From assembly GCA_021772985.1 (NCBI GenBank), contig JAJFKX010000058.1, forward strand, positions 123,712 through 187,711: a DNA stretch of 64,000 nucleotides. Direction: 5' to 3'. This DNA is from Gammaproteobacteria bacterium (GTDB lineage Bacteria > Pseudomonadota > Gammaproteobacteria > Xanthomonadales > Wenzhouxiangellaceae). The notes under the pieces were generated by a model that ran no database searches, was not told the origin of the DNA, and was given only the letters and a program-made list of their open reading frames with translations. The position numbers and the translations under genes were made by a program. Positions 29,172-38,491 of the stretch are shown one piece after another; position 1 is the stretch's first letter, and each line of letters begins with the position of its first letter.

Positions 29172-29198
29172 GCCGGCCTGGTTGCAGGCCAGACCGGC
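29172..29198 (-). terminator. hairpin after the VCBS/DNRLRE gene
   Basis: GCCGG-C-CTGG-TTGCAGG-CCAG-A-CCGGC makes a 9-bp stem with one mismatch, starting 15 bases past the stop of the 29213-31525 gene. There is no clear U-run after it, so it may be a weak or factor-dependent terminator. Confidence 0.45.
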
Positions 29199-29212
29199 TA
29201 AATAGCTATTGT

Positions 29213-31525
29213 TTATCGTTGTAATGTTATTTTCAATACCGGCCGATTGGTAGCAACGCCTGCACTGCGGCTGCCAAATCTACGGAATGTCAGAGTATCA
29301 AAGCTTTCACCGCCAACAGTATAAGTACCCGCGGAATTCACAAAACTTTCGACATTGAACAACGCCGGCCGGTCGGCCGCCATATTATTTAAGGTATCGA
29401 TTACGCCACAACTGCCACCGGTTTGGTTGAACCAGTCGTTCCAGTCCATGGTGAACTCATTCCAGCCGTTACCGCATACCTGATGCAGGTTGAGGTGACT
29501 AATGGCTGTTAATGGCTTAAGTTGGACTCGCGCGGATTCGAGTGTGCCGTTGAAAGGCGGCACCGCAAAACGCCAGAAGCCAAAAGCACCACCACCGGTG
29601 CTGGTGTCACCGACTTCGACAAAGTTCAGTGAGCCAAAATTGCTGGTTGGCTGTGCCTGACTGACATAGGTGTCAGCATTGGCGCTGACGCGTAATGATT
29701 GCGTGTTCTGCCTGAATAGGGCACGCCGTACATGTTCAACACCGTCCACGGTAAAAGTGGCACGCAGCCAATGCGGCTCATTGAATAATACGTGCGGCTG
29801 CAATGGATTAAATTCATCGCAGTTGACCGGGTCGGAAAGGTAATCGTCGGTGTTGATGATGAATTCGTCGCCGGCATTTAGCTCGGCAACAAGCTGAGAA
29901 CTACATGGAATGGGTGTGCCTCCAGCATCCCATGAGGCGTGAAAGGTACATGCGTCGATACCACCCTGATTAAGTATGGCTCCAGCCAGGCTTAATTTGA
30001 GATAGGTTGGATTTTCGACCGCAGTTTGACAAACGGTACCCGGGCGTTCGACAAACTTGCCTAAATTGGGATCAAAGGCAAATTCGAATTCATCCGGGTT
30101 ATCACTGGTTGAAATTGAGGTGGTGCGCGGTTGTCCCAACTGAGGGACATAGGACGCAACAAACAAAATAGGTGTCAGCGTTGTATTCTCGTAAATGTGT
30201 ATAGCGGAATGACCATTGTTAACGTTGCCACCATTGGTATCGCTTTCAGTGGTGCCGCCAGTGATCAAATCCAGATCACCATCTTGATCGAGGTCGGCCA
30301 GTTCAAGCGCTAACTCGCCAAACCATTCACCTGCAAAGAAAGCCTCGCTAACATCGGTGTAAGCAGTTGTTCCACGCGTAATACTGATGGCTTGCAAGGT
30401 TGAAGATTCGGTGCCGCTAAGCGCATTGACCCGTATGATTTCGATATTTTTATCACCATCCAGATCCGCAAAGCGCACGTCATATACCGGTGGCACACCA
30501 ATCCCGACCGGTAGAATCTTGATTGAGCTGAACCCTCCCGAGCCATCGCCAAAATAGGCAGCGTGCTGACTTTGGCCAAAAGGAATTTGACTTGAACGGG
30601 CAAATTTCCCGATATAAATATCCAGTTTACGGTCGCGGTTTAAATCGAAAAATTCTGCTGCGGTGGTTAATAGACTGGGATCCAGCGCAGGCTGAGTCAG
30701 CGTTGCCATTTCGCTGAACTGCAGCGTACCGTTGCCGGCAATACCATCATTTCGATACAATTTGCTGTTACCGACATTGCCGATAAGCGCTTCTGGAAGC
30801 TTATCGTTGTCAAACCTCGCAGAACTCACTGTATGGGTGGAATCAGCAGGTAATTCGCCACTTTCGATATCGAACAAGCGCTGGAAGTTCTGCTTCTGGC
30901 GATTGCGTAAAATGACGTTTTCCATACCGTCGCTCGAGTCGAAATTATATTGTGCGGCAATGATATCCAAGTCACCGTCATTATCCAGGTCACTCAAGCT
31001 GACATTGTCATACCGGCCGTTGTTATTAGGATCGTTAGAGATTGACAATACTCTGGTTACCTGGGGAAAATTTCCGTTGCCATCACCCCATAAAATATCA
31101 ATCCGGCGGGCGTCATCGGGGCGTACAATGTCCAGGTTGTTGTCGCCATCCATATCAGCGACTTCAACATCGTAGCCACGCACGGTTTTGAAAGTGTTGA
31201 ATGGACCTGTTTGCGGCCGTACCTGCAATAATGACGAGGGGTCACCTATTGTGCCATTGCAGGTATTAATGAGCACACGGTCAATGTTATCTCCCTCAAC
31301 CACCTGGCCACTGCCGGACAGCGACTGTTTTTGGGCCAGGTATAAGTCCGGACAGCCATCTTCATTGAAATCGGCTGTCTGGATCTCTTTATAAGCACGC
31401 CCTGCGATGGCATTTTGATCTTCCAGCATACCCCGGTAAACAAAAACCTGAGCAACAAGACCAGATGAGAATATCAGACAAAAAAGTAATGTCAGAAACG
31501 GCATGGATGCAATAAGCTTATTCAT
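29213..31525 (-). CDS. secreted VCBS/FG-GAP repeat protein with C-terminal DNRLRE domain
   Basis: A 770-residue exported protein with a signal peptide (LLFCLIFSSGLVAQ). Residues about 40-440 carry FG-GAP/VCBS calcium-type repeats with D-x-D-x-D-G motifs (DFNEDGCPDLY, DMDGDNNLDIV, DLDNDGDLDII, DLDQDGDLDLI), forming an integrin-like propeller. The last 170 residues resemble the DNRLRE domain (ADTYVSQAQPTSNFGSLNFV). A strong AAGGAGG lies just upstream of the ATG, so it is probably well translated. Role is likely surface or matrix binding; there is no catalytic motif. Confidence 0.8.
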   Translation of the reverse strand: MNKLIASMPFLTLLFCLIFSSGLVAQVFVYRGMLEDQNAIAGRAYKEIQTADFNEDGCPDLYLAQKQSLSGSGQVVEGDNIDRVLINTCNGTIGDPSSLLQVRPQTGPFNTFKTVRGYDVEVADMDGDNNLDIVRPDDARRIDILWGDGNGNFPQVTRVLSISNDPNNNGRYDNVSLSDLDNDGDLDIIAAQYNFDSSDGMENVILRNRQKQNFQRLFDIESGELPADSTHTVSSARFDNDKLPEALIGNVGNSKLYRNDGIAGNGTLQFSEMATLTQPALDPSLLTTAAEFFDLNRDRKLDIYIGKFARSSQIPFGQSQHAAYFGDGSGGFSSIKILPVGIGVPPVYDVRFADLDGDKNIEIIRVNALSGTESSTLQAISITRGTTAYTDVSEAFFAGEWFGELALELADLDQDGDLDLITGGTTESDTNGGNVNNGHSAIHIYENTTLTPILFVASYVPQLGQPRTTSISTSDNPDEFEFAFDPNLGKFVERPGTVCQTAVENPTYLKLSLAGAILNQGGIDACTFHASWDAGGTPIPCSSQLVAELNAGDEFIINTDDYLSDPVNCDEFNPLQPHVLFNEPHWLRATFTVDGVEHVRRALFRQNTQSLRVSANADTYVSQAQPTSNFGSLNFVEVGDTSTGGGAFGFWRFAVPPFNGTLESARVQLKPLTAISHLNLHQVCGNGWNEFTMDWNDWFNQTGGSCGVIDTLNNMAADRPALFNVESFVNSAGTYTVGGESFDTLTFRRFGSRSAGVATNRPVLKITLQR

Positions 31526-32288
31526 ATGATCCTCCTTTTTGCATGTTGTGTGGCGGTTTGCCCTTGATGACTTTGCCTTTGGCGACTGGGTAAGCCGTTG
31601 ATAAGCTGTGTCAGCCAGCTGAGTGATTAAAAAAATGGCACCGCCGGAGCTGGCAATTGGGGAAGGGATAATTTGCGACTAATACATGACGGATAAAACT
31701 CCTGGTCACACGCGGATGACCATGTTTCCCTGTCGGGTTGGTCACGCTCCAGGCAGCGTTTGCTCATTAGATTAATAATGAGGTCCCACCGCCCTGTGAC
31801 AGGGTGGGGTGGTTATTAGTCTTGATTTGCAATACTAGACTAAAGTTGCAATTATAATACGATAAATTACGTACGAAGTAAAGTAATTTACTAATCTATT
31901 GGAATGAAATTACAGCAGAGTATTGCTGGTATGCAGCTGTGGAGCTTAGCAATTTGAAATCATGTGCCGGTGATTTAAGCTCTGAGTTGGGTGATGATCG
32001 GCAAATTTTTATTACAGCATTTATTAAATTGCAATGGCAATAATGGGTTTGTGCAGAAAAGACAATGGTTATTGGGGAAAACTTCAAGCTTAAGATGAGA
32101 GCTTAGCTGCAGCTAATTAACAGCAGAAACAGGCGGCAATCTCCGGTCAGTGAGTACTGTAGGTCAAGCGAGTGAAGGCATATCGCATGGGTTACGATTA
32201 GCTGGACAGCAATTGTGTGAATGCAAGTTGTCAATTAGCCTGAATCTTCAACACTGCAAATGCCCGGCCTGTTTAGAACAATCATTTT
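31526..32288. other. long intergenic region upstream of the VCBS/DNRLRE gene
   Basis: About 760 bases between two minus-strand genes without a credible gene. It contains the cluster of inverted repeats described at 31703-31812, a long AT-rich stretch (31820-32090), and presumably the promoter of the gene that starts at 31525. Confidence 0.45.
31703..31812. promoter_or_regulatory. cluster of inverted repeats with alternative TGGTCA pairing
   Basis: TGGTCA (31703-31708), TGACCA (31717-31722) and TGGTCA (31739-31744) allow the middle element to pair with either neighbour. Next come ACGCT/AGCGT (31744-31759), CTCATTA/TAATGAG (31763-31782, perfect 7 bp) and CCCTG/CAGGG (31792-31804) inside a CCACC/GGTGG outer pair. 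The layout suggests a structured leader RNA or an array of regulator binding sites about 180-220 bases upstream of the VCBS/DNRLRE gene. I do not recognise a known riboswitch. Confidence 0.4.
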
Positions 32289-33812
32289 CTATTGGTTGGT
32301 AGCCGGGCTTTCAAATCCATCAGTAAAGAAATCTTCTAGCAAGGTCGGTTCAGCATACAGGTAATACACATCCTGCTCACCATTAAAGGTTGCTGCATAG
32401 GCAATATGGGCGCCACCCATATCCGATTTCATATCAATGTAATCACCCAGCTTGTTTTGGGTCGGATAACCCAGTGACTGATCAAATGCCGGGCTGGCTG
32501 CATTATTCGGCAGGAAGTTGCGCCCGGCATCCATTGAATAACTGTAAAACAACTGTGAGGTATTGGAACTGGGATCATTGCGGGTGTCGTACCAGATCAC
32601 ATCAACACGGCCATTAGGGGCAACCGACAGAGTGCCAAACCACTGCCAGGCATTGTTGCCTGGCGGATCATCATTGACCCTTAATGGATCAGAAAAACTA
32701 ACCCCGTTATCTTCACTGCGAATCAGCAGCACATCCAATGGATCAGTGCCGGGCGGATCGAGTGATGCCAGTACATAGACATTGCCGCGATTGATTGTAT
32801 TGGAATGATCAACAGCCACCCACAGCTGGCCGAGTAAACCAGCCGGATTAATATTGGCACCGATCCTAATTATGCCGCCCATATCGATGGCGGTTACCTG
32901 GTTAAACACCGGCGTTTCAAGTGGGTTATCGGCATTATCGGAGCGCAGCAACCAAAGTTGGGTGCCGGCGCCACGGCCAACAACATACAGCTCGCCATCC
33001 GGGCCGACTGCGGCAGTTCCCAGGATCGGGCGCTGCGGGATTTCTAATGGCGTCTGAAAGCTTTGTGCACGGTTGGTTGAACGATTGAAGGTAGCTGGAA
33101 AAAATGGGTTACCTGCTGTGTTCCAGGCTGAGTAGATATGCCCATCACCGCTGCCCCCGGTATCATTCAGTGCAAACCATAGTTTATCCCCACCAAAAGC
33201 TTCCACTGGACTGCTCCAGCTGGCACCGCCGTCAGCGGAGGTAAAAAACTGTTCACTCAAATCATTACCGATTACCTGCAGGCTGGCGTAATAAAATACG
33301 CCGTTACTGTCAGCAGCAAGTACCGGGTCACTTCGGAACACTCCGGGATCAATATCGCCGGGGTAGGTCCAACTGGAGCCGGCATCGCTGCTGAAAGCCA
33401 CACCAGCTTCACGAAAACCACTGCTGATTGAATCAAACTGTCGCCAGCCGATCACAATCTGCTGACCGGTAACCGGGTTGACCGCGATTGATGGCTCATT
33501 GGCGGCATCATCTACAATATTCATGTTATTGGATGCAATATTGACCTGCACACTATTAAAACCATGTGGCTGTTGAAGCTGCTGTATGGCCGGTGCTGAA
33601 TAGCGGAGCTCTAATCTGGCAGCCGGTTGTGGCATGACCGGGACATGCTCCAAAGGTTGCCCCGATGAGATAGCCTGTTCCAGTTGAGTTTCACTGTTTT
33701 CCTGGGCAGTGGAAAATGTACCCAGTGTTATTAAATACCCGGCGACAATGGTGACGTTCAGACTCGCCGGGCAAGTGCTATTGGAGTTTCGTTTTCGAAA
33801 CATAGACACCAT
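32289..33812 (-). CDS. exported sialidase-like (BNR) beta-propeller protein
   Basis: A 507-residue protein. The frame opens with a TTG at 33815, but ATG at 33812 is the likelier start. A hydrophobic segment (about 17-35, LNVTIVAGYLITLGTF) acts as a signal. The rest has BNR/Asp-box repeats (FSSDAGSSWTYPGD, TSADGGASWSSPVE, RSEDNGVSFSDPL, YSMDAGRNFLP), the pattern of sialidase propellers. The catalytic arginine triad is not evident, so enzymatic activity is unproven. The protein ends FFTDGFESP, a tail shared with the upstream gene product. Its start lies 13 bases after that gene's stop, so the two form an operon. Confidence 0.75.
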   Translation of the reverse strand: MVSMFRKRNSNSTCPASLNVTIVAGYLITLGTFSTAQENSETQLEQAISSGQPLEHVPVMPQPAARLELRYSAPAIQQLQQPHGFNSVQVNIASNNMNIVDDAANEPSIAVNPVTGQQIVIGWRQFDSISSGFREAGVAFSSDAGSSWTYPGDIDPGVFRSDPVLAADSNGVFYYASLQVIGNDLSEQFFTSADGGASWSSPVEAFGGDKLWFALNDTGGSGDGHIYSAWNTAGNPFFPATFNRSTNRAQSFQTPLEIPQRPILGTAAVGPDGELYVVGRGAGTQLWLLRSDNADNPLETPVFNQVTAIDMGGIIRIGANINPAGLLGQLWVAVDHSNTINRGNVYVLASLDPPGTDPLDVLLIRSEDNGVSFSDPLRVNDDPPGNNAWQWFGTLSVAPNGRVDVIWYDTRNDPSSNTSQLFYSYSMDAGRNFLPNNAASPAFDQSLGYPTQNKLGDYIDMKSDMGGAHIAYAATFNGEQDVYYLYAEPTLLEDFFTDGFESPATNQ

Positions 33813-33825
33813 CAAGCCTGCACAG

Positions 33826-35226
33826 TCAACCTGAGCGTCGATCTGAGACCGGTTGACGTCTGATCACTGGATTTTCAAATCCATCATTCATGAACTCTTC
33901 TTCCAGGCCACCGAAAAGTAATCGGTTACCGGTACAGGTGCCCAGCCACAGGTCATTATCTCCGTCCATATTGAAATCAGCGATGACAGCGTCAAAAGTG
34001 CCCGCTGGTAGCCAGCCGCGCCCGGCGCCATTGAAACGGTCAATTAAATCAGGGTTAAATACGTCACCATTGTGTTGCAACGCTACTGGAAACCGGTCAC
34101 AACCGGGGATATCGGTATCCACATCGGTGACATAAACATCATCAAAACCGTCACCGTCCATATCACCAATGGCAATGTTACCGCCAAAACCTGCTGTAAA
34201 CGGGCTTTGAGTGAGCTCTTGAGATTGAAATATCGCCTGGCCATCAACCGTAGAGGTGTTGATCAGCATAAAGTCCTGCCCATCATCAACAATATATAAG
34301 TCCGGGCGGTTATCGTTGTTGTAGTCGATAATGGCGGCCATATATGGAGCACCATCGTAAATGATGTCCATATCAATAAAGTTCCCGGTACCATTGTTGT
34401 ATATCAAACGAACTTGAGGTGGCGAGCCGTCATCGGGTGGCATCGAACCGGAAGCACTGACTTTGACAATATCGTTGCTGCCGTCAAGGTTGAAGTCAGC
34501 TATCAATGCGCTGGTTCCAAATACAGATTCGAATTGTTCAAAGCGCATCCGGCCAGTGGTCTCATCGGTAAAAAAGGCATTGCCGTTGTTGATCAAAAGG
34601 CGATCTTCCAGCGTGTTGTCATAATCAACGAAGTACAAATCAGCACCATTGGTGCCGGTCAGATCTCCAGCGGCAACTGCACAGAACTTGGGGCCAGGGG
34701 TGAATGTGGGTACCCGGTTATCCGCAGGATCGTACTCCAAACCCAGCCAGTTATTGCCGGCATCATTGCCCAGATTCAGATATATCCTGGGTGGGTCGCT
34801 GAAGGTGGTTGCGGTAATAACATCCAGCCAGCTATCACCATTGATATCAGCGATAACCACATCACGGTCATCGGTAATATCCAAAAAACCGGGTGCAAGA
34901 CTATCGCTCATGTCGGTCATTACGCCGCCATTGTTCATAAACAGCACATTGCGCCGTCCCCCGGGAGTTGAGAAGGGTCGCTTGCGTACAATTATCAGGT
35001 CCGGGTCACCGTCTCTATCCAGGTCACCGACTGCAAGGTCTTTTTCCTCGAAGTCAACCATACCAACCTGATCACCCGCATCGCTGACAATATTGGTTGC
35101 AGATGCATCTGTAAATTGGGTCCAGTCGGTTTGACTGAAAATTGTGCTGGATACAAGGCAAGCCAATAGCCCGCTGATTAATCTGATTTGCATAGCAATT
35201 GCCATCGGAGTGTTGTAACTCATCAT
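33826..35226 (-). CDS. exported VCBS/FG-GAP repeat protein
   Basis: A 466-residue protein with a signal peptide (MQIRLISGLLACLVSSTIF within the first 30 residues). Several calcium-binding type repeats are seen (DLDRDGDPDLIIV, DINGDSWLDVITA, DFNLDGSNDIVKV, DMDGDGFDDVYV, DFNMDGDNDLWLG), so an integrin-like propeller is likely. It ends EEEFMNDGFENP. It is followed 13 bases later by the sialidase-like gene; the start is one of two adjacent ATGs, with GAGGT about 10 bases upstream. Function is probably extracellular binding. Confidence 0.8.
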   Translation of the reverse strand: MMSYNTPMAIAMQIRLISGLLACLVSSTIFSQTDWTQFTDASATNIVSDAGDQVGMVDFEEKDLAVGDLDRDGDPDLIIVRKRPFSTPGGRRNVLFMNNGGVMTDMSDSLAPGFLDITDDRDVVIADINGDSWLDVITATTFSDPPRIYLNLGNDAGNNWLGLEYDPADNRVPTFTPGPKFCAVAAGDLTGTNGADLYFVDYDNTLEDRLLINNGNAFFTDETTGRMRFEQFESVFGTSALIADFNLDGSNDIVKVSASGSMPPDDGSPPQVRLIYNNGTGNFIDMDIIYDGAPYMAAIIDYNNDNRPDLYIVDDGQDFMLINTSTVDGQAIFQSQELTQSPFTAGFGGNIAIGDMDGDGFDDVYVTDVDTDIPGCDRFPVALQHNGDVFNPDLIDRFNGAGRGWLPAGTFDAVIADFNMDGDNDLWLGTCTGNRLLFGGLEEEFMNDGFENPVIRRQPVSDRRSG

Positions 35227-35372
35227 ACAAAACTTACCTCAATAAATAGTCAAGAACCAGTTGCTAACGCTCAAACCCGGAGAACTATACCATGGTATAA
35301 GGCAGCGATAATCCGGTGCAATACCTTGTTACTGAATTTGAATACAAACTTGCTAACTTAATTCATTACCCC

Positions 35373-35420
35373 TTGACACATTAGGGGAGTCTGTTTAATC
35401 TTTCCCTAATCAAGTTAGGG
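35373..35420 (+). promoter_or_regulatory. padR promoter with overlapping operator
   Basis: TTGACA (35373-35378), 17 bases, TAATCT (35396-35401) is a near-consensus sigma-70 promoter. A half-site TTAGGGGA lies in the spacer and a full palindrome CCCTAATCAAGTTAGGG (35404-35420) lies just after the -10 box and merges with the AGGGAAG ribosome site. This is the expected place for PadR autorepression. Confidence 0.75.
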
Positions 35421-35427
35421 AAGTTTT

Positions 35428-35766
35428 ATGAGTCGCTCCAACCTTGTTCAAGGCACACTGGATTTAATGGTTCTGCAAGCATTAGCGGCTGGGCCGTTAC
35501 ATGGCTACGCAATTGTCAAATGGATTAAGTCTCGTACGGATGATTATTTACAGGTAGAAGAGGGTGCTTTATATCCTGCTTTGTATCGGATGAGCAGGAA
35601 AAAATGGCTGGATTCTGAATTAGGCCTGTCTGAAAATAATCGCAAAGCAAAGTTTTACAGACTAACGGTCAAAGGTCGCAGTCAATTATCGCATCAAACA
35701 GATGCTTGGATTCGTTACACCTCCGCGGTCAATAAAGTACTGGCTGCAACAGTGGGCCGGGCATGA
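35428..35766 (+). CDS. PadR family transcriptional regulator
   Basis: A 112-residue winged-helix regulator: LVQGTLDLMVLQALAAGPLHGYAI, EEGALYPALYRM and AKFYRLTVKGRSQL are the usual PadR motifs. The type is that paired with ADOP permeases in Acidobacteria and other phyla. Its stop overlaps the permease start (ATGA at 35763), so the two are translated from one message, and the operator upstream suggests that PadR represses both. Confidence 0.92.
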   Translation: MSRSNLVQGTLDLMVLQALAAGPLHGYAIVKWIKSRTDDYLQVEEGALYPALYRMSRKKWLDSELGLSENNRKAKFYRLTVKGRSQLSHQTDAWIRYTSAVNKVLAATVGRA

Positions 35767-38387
35767 GTAATGTCAAGTACAAACGTTTTTTCCAATGGCC
35801 ACATGCCCGTAAACGCTGGCGTGAGGAAATGGGCGAGGAACTGGCATTTCACCGTGAGCAATTAATTCGCGAGCTGTTGCTGAAGGGAATGCCTGACCTA
35901 CAGGCCACTGCCGAAGCCGACAGACGACTGGGCAATATTGATAATTTCCATAACCGGGTTGATCGAATGGCGGTGATGCAGCAAATGCGGGAATGGCTTA
36001 CCGATTTATTCAATGACTTGTTGTTTGCAGGAAGACTGCTTAATCGCACACGAACATATACATGTGTAGCACTGATTACTCTGGGCTTGGGTATTGGTGC
36101 GAACTTTGCTGTTTTTAATTTATTCAATGAAGTGGTGTTACAAGCTTTGCCATACCCCGAGTCAGACAGATTGGTGCGGGTTTGGCCGGAAAAGAATTTA
36201 AGCATTGAAATGGCTGAAGATATAGCGTCAGCCAATATTGGGCTGGAAACATTTGCCAGCTACTCAGCAACCAATTTTACGGTCAAGCAAAATCAACTCA
36301 ATAAGCAGGTTCTTGGTGCACATGTTCGGCATTCATTTTTCAAGACTCTGGGAGTCGATTCAATTTATGGCCGGACATTTACTGAACAAGATAGTCACCC
36401 AGGCGCAATGCCGGTATTAGTGGTTAGTTTTGAATATTGGCGTAACCAGTTGGGTGCTCGGCAAAGTGCGATTGGTGAGTTATTGCATGTTAATGGTACG
36501 GCTCGCCAAGTGGTGGGCGTTATGCCACGTGACCACCACAGTCTCTATCCAGACTGGCAGTTATGGGTGCCGTATGAAATTGACTCGTTATCAGATGCCT
36601 ACAACCACAACTTATTTCTTGCCGGAATTGGACGTCTATCGGCTGAAACGGATCAGCAGGCAGTGCAGACGGCTTTTAGAACATTTCTACAGGCGTATCG
36701 TGTCGATAAAAGCACTACATTGGATAGCACAGATATCAATATGGCCAGGGTACATTCATTACGTGATCACTTGCTGGGTGATAGCGGGCAAACACTGAAT
36801 GCGCTGATGTTTGCGGTGTTGTTGGTGATGCTGGTGGCGGTTGCTAATGTGGCCAACCTGACAGTTGCCAGAGTACTGGCCAGGCATCGTGAATTTGCAG
36901 TTCGCAGGACAATTGGTTGCAATAATCAGCGTCTGGCACGTCAACTGCTAGCAGAACAGTTATTGCTGGGCTTGCTTGCCAGCCTCATCAGTATTTTATT
37001 TATGCTGGGTTTGAGTTCATTGTTTGCTGACCAGCTAATTGAATATTTCCCCAATTTTCGTGCTTTCAGCATTTTATTCAGTGATCTGTTGTATATCGCC
37101 GGGGTTACTTTTTTGGTCAGTATGGGCCTGGGCTTAACGTCGCTGGCTGTAGCCCGTGGCGCATTGGCTTTGGAGGTGTTGCACTCTCAATCAGGTGGCA
37201 ATACAGTTAAATCCAACCGGATCAACCAGGGGCTGTTGATTGGGCAAACAGCCTTTTCGTTGTTGTTGGTGGTGATAGCCGGATTAATGGCGAAAAGCTT
37301 CTGGCAATTGTCGAGCGTTGATCCTGGCTTTGCGCAGCAGCAGCGTTTGTCACTACGAATACATACACCAAGCAGCTTATTGACCGACAGTTCGCAAGGT
37401 GAGGCCTATTATCAACAACTGTTAACCCGGGTACGTGCTTTGCCCGGTGTGCAAGCGGCTGACATTATTACCTATCTGCCATTAACCTCAGGCGATATCG
37501 GCGTTTATTATCAGACGCCCGGAATGCAATTGGCTGATGGTCATCGCGGTTCGATTACCGGTGTGCGGGTGGTATCTGAAGGCTATTTCCAAACCATGGG
37601 AATACAGTTATTGCAAGGCCGAGATTTTAAACAAAGTGATACCCGGGATAGCCAGCCGGTGGCGATAATTAATGCAGCACTACTCTCGGAATTACCACAG
37701 CAAAATATGCTTGGGCGTTCATTGCTATGGGATACCGGTGGCGAATGGGCACTGGTTATCGGTGTGGTTTCCGATGTAAAACAACATCAATTATCATTGA
37801 CTGCCAAGCCGGAGACCTATTTGTATTACCCACAGGGAATTTGGACCGGGAGTATGGACATGGTGATTAAAACTTCATTGCCAATAGCCTCCATAACTGC
37901 TGCTGTGCATGACACCATTAACGATTCTCACCCCGATGCATTGATTACCAGGGTGGCTCGATTGGAGGATGTGGTTGCAGACTCTATACAATTCCGACGT
38001 TTTTTAGCCATGCTGTTTATGGGTTTTGCCGTGATGACAGGTTTACTGGTCATGACCGGAGTTTATGCGATGACGGCACAATTAATCGTCCGCCGTCGTT
38101 TTGAGATGGGTATTCGGATAGCAGTTGGGGCCAGCTCAGCCAGTCTGATATACCGTTGGTCATTAAAAATGCTTAAACCGGTAGTGCTGGGGGTTTTAAT
38201 TGGCACAGTTTGCAGTGCATTTGTAGCGCGTTTGTTGGCGCACTTGCTGTATCAGGTGCCGGTATTGGATATGCTTGTTTACGGTCTCGCCGCGACCTTG
38301 TTTTGCGTGGCTGCATTGCTGGCGATACTGATACCATCACTGCAAATACCAGGCTTAAAGGCAAGGGATTTACTGGTTGGGCAATAG
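35763..38387 (+). CDS. ADOP-type ABC transporter permease (MacB/FtsX-like)
   Basis: An 874-residue inner-membrane protein. The N-terminal cytoplasmic prefix (RWREEMGEELAFHREQLIRE, ARRLG-like QATAEADRRLGN) is the mark of ADOP (acidobacterial duplicated orphan permease) proteins. Then come a first TM helix (about 95-115), a MacB-type periplasmic domain, a three-helix FtsX block (about 345-480), a TM near 495-515, a second periplasmic domain with VRVVSEGYFQTMGIQLLQGRDF, and a final FtsX block. There is no ATPase gene beside it, as is usual for this group ('orphan'). Probable role is efflux or mechanotransmission of envelope signals; substrate unknown. Confidence 0.9.
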   Translation: MSNVKYKRFFQWPHARKRWREEMGEELAFHREQLIRELLLKGMPDLQATAEADRRLGNIDNFHNRVDRMAVMQQMREWLTDLFNDLLFAGRLLNRTRTYTCVALITLGLGIGANFAVFNLFNEVVLQALPYPESDRLVRVWPEKNLSIEMAEDIASANIGLETFASYSATNFTVKQNQLNKQVLGAHVRHSFFKTLGVDSIYGRTFTEQDSHPGAMPVLVVSFEYWRNQLGARQSAIGELLHVNGTARQVVGVMPRDHHSLYPDWQLWVPYEIDSLSDAYNHNLFLAGIGRLSAETDQQAVQTAFRTFLQAYRVDKSTTLDSTDINMARVHSLRDHLLGDSGQTLNALMFAVLLVMLVAVANVANLTVARVLARHREFAVRRTIGCNNQRLARQLLAEQLLLGLLASLISILFMLGLSSLFADQLIEYFPNFRAFSILFSDLLYIAGVTFLVSMGLGLTSLAVARGALALEVLHSQSGGNTVKSNRINQGLLIGQTAFSLLLVVIAGLMAKSFWQLSSVDPGFAQQQRLSLRIHTPSSLLTDSSQGEAYYQQLLTRVRALPGVQAADIITYLPLTSGDIGVYYQTPGMQLADGHRGSITGVRVVSEGYFQTMGIQLLQGRDFKQSDTRDSQPVAIINAALLSELPQQNMLGRSLLWDTGGEWALVIGVVSDVKQHQLSLTAKPETYLYYPQGIWTGSMDMVIKTSLPIASITAAVHDTINDSHPDALITRVARLEDVVADSIQFRRFLAMLFMGFAVMTGLLVMTGVYAMTAQLIVRRRFEMGIRIAVGASSASLIYRWSLKMLKPVVLGVLIGTVCSAFVARLLAHLLYQVPVLDMLVYGLAATLFCVAALLAILIPSLQIPGLKARDLLVGQ

Positions 38388-38448
38388 CTGTGATATTACC
38401 GCTCAATTGAGCACTCAACAGCAACTGCTATTTAGTACGGTTAAATGC

Positions 38449-38476
38449 TTGTAAGCTATTACTGTTTCTGTTAGAT
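38449..38476 (+). promoter_or_regulatory. possible promoter of tRNA-Val
   Basis: TTGTAA (38449-38454), 16 bases, TTAGAT (38471-38476), followed by a GC-rich GCGGC segment before the tRNA at 38492, as in stringently controlled stable-RNA promoters. Confidence 0.4.
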
Positions 38477-38491
38477 TCTCGCGGCTTGGCG

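Larger units (their letters stand above)
28280..29212. other. gene-poor stretch with possible decayed genes
   Basis: Over 900 bases between the start of dnaE and the end of the VCBS/DNRLRE gene without a convincing intact gene. Small frames here lack start sites, signal or family features. Two protein-like fragments are visible on the plus strand (28359-28511, and about 28770-29010 in two frames that seem to join through a frameshift). The hairpin at 29172-29198 closes the region. Confidence 0.4.

Noticed and set aside
31703..31812. Cyclic-di-GMP or other known riboswitch
   Set aside because: The conserved GCAAAGC-type core and the tandem helices of the GEMM fold are absent.
34414..34971. 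Plus-strand frame of 185 codons
   Set aside because: Antisense of the VCBS repeat gene; the regular repeats on the opposite strand explain its length.
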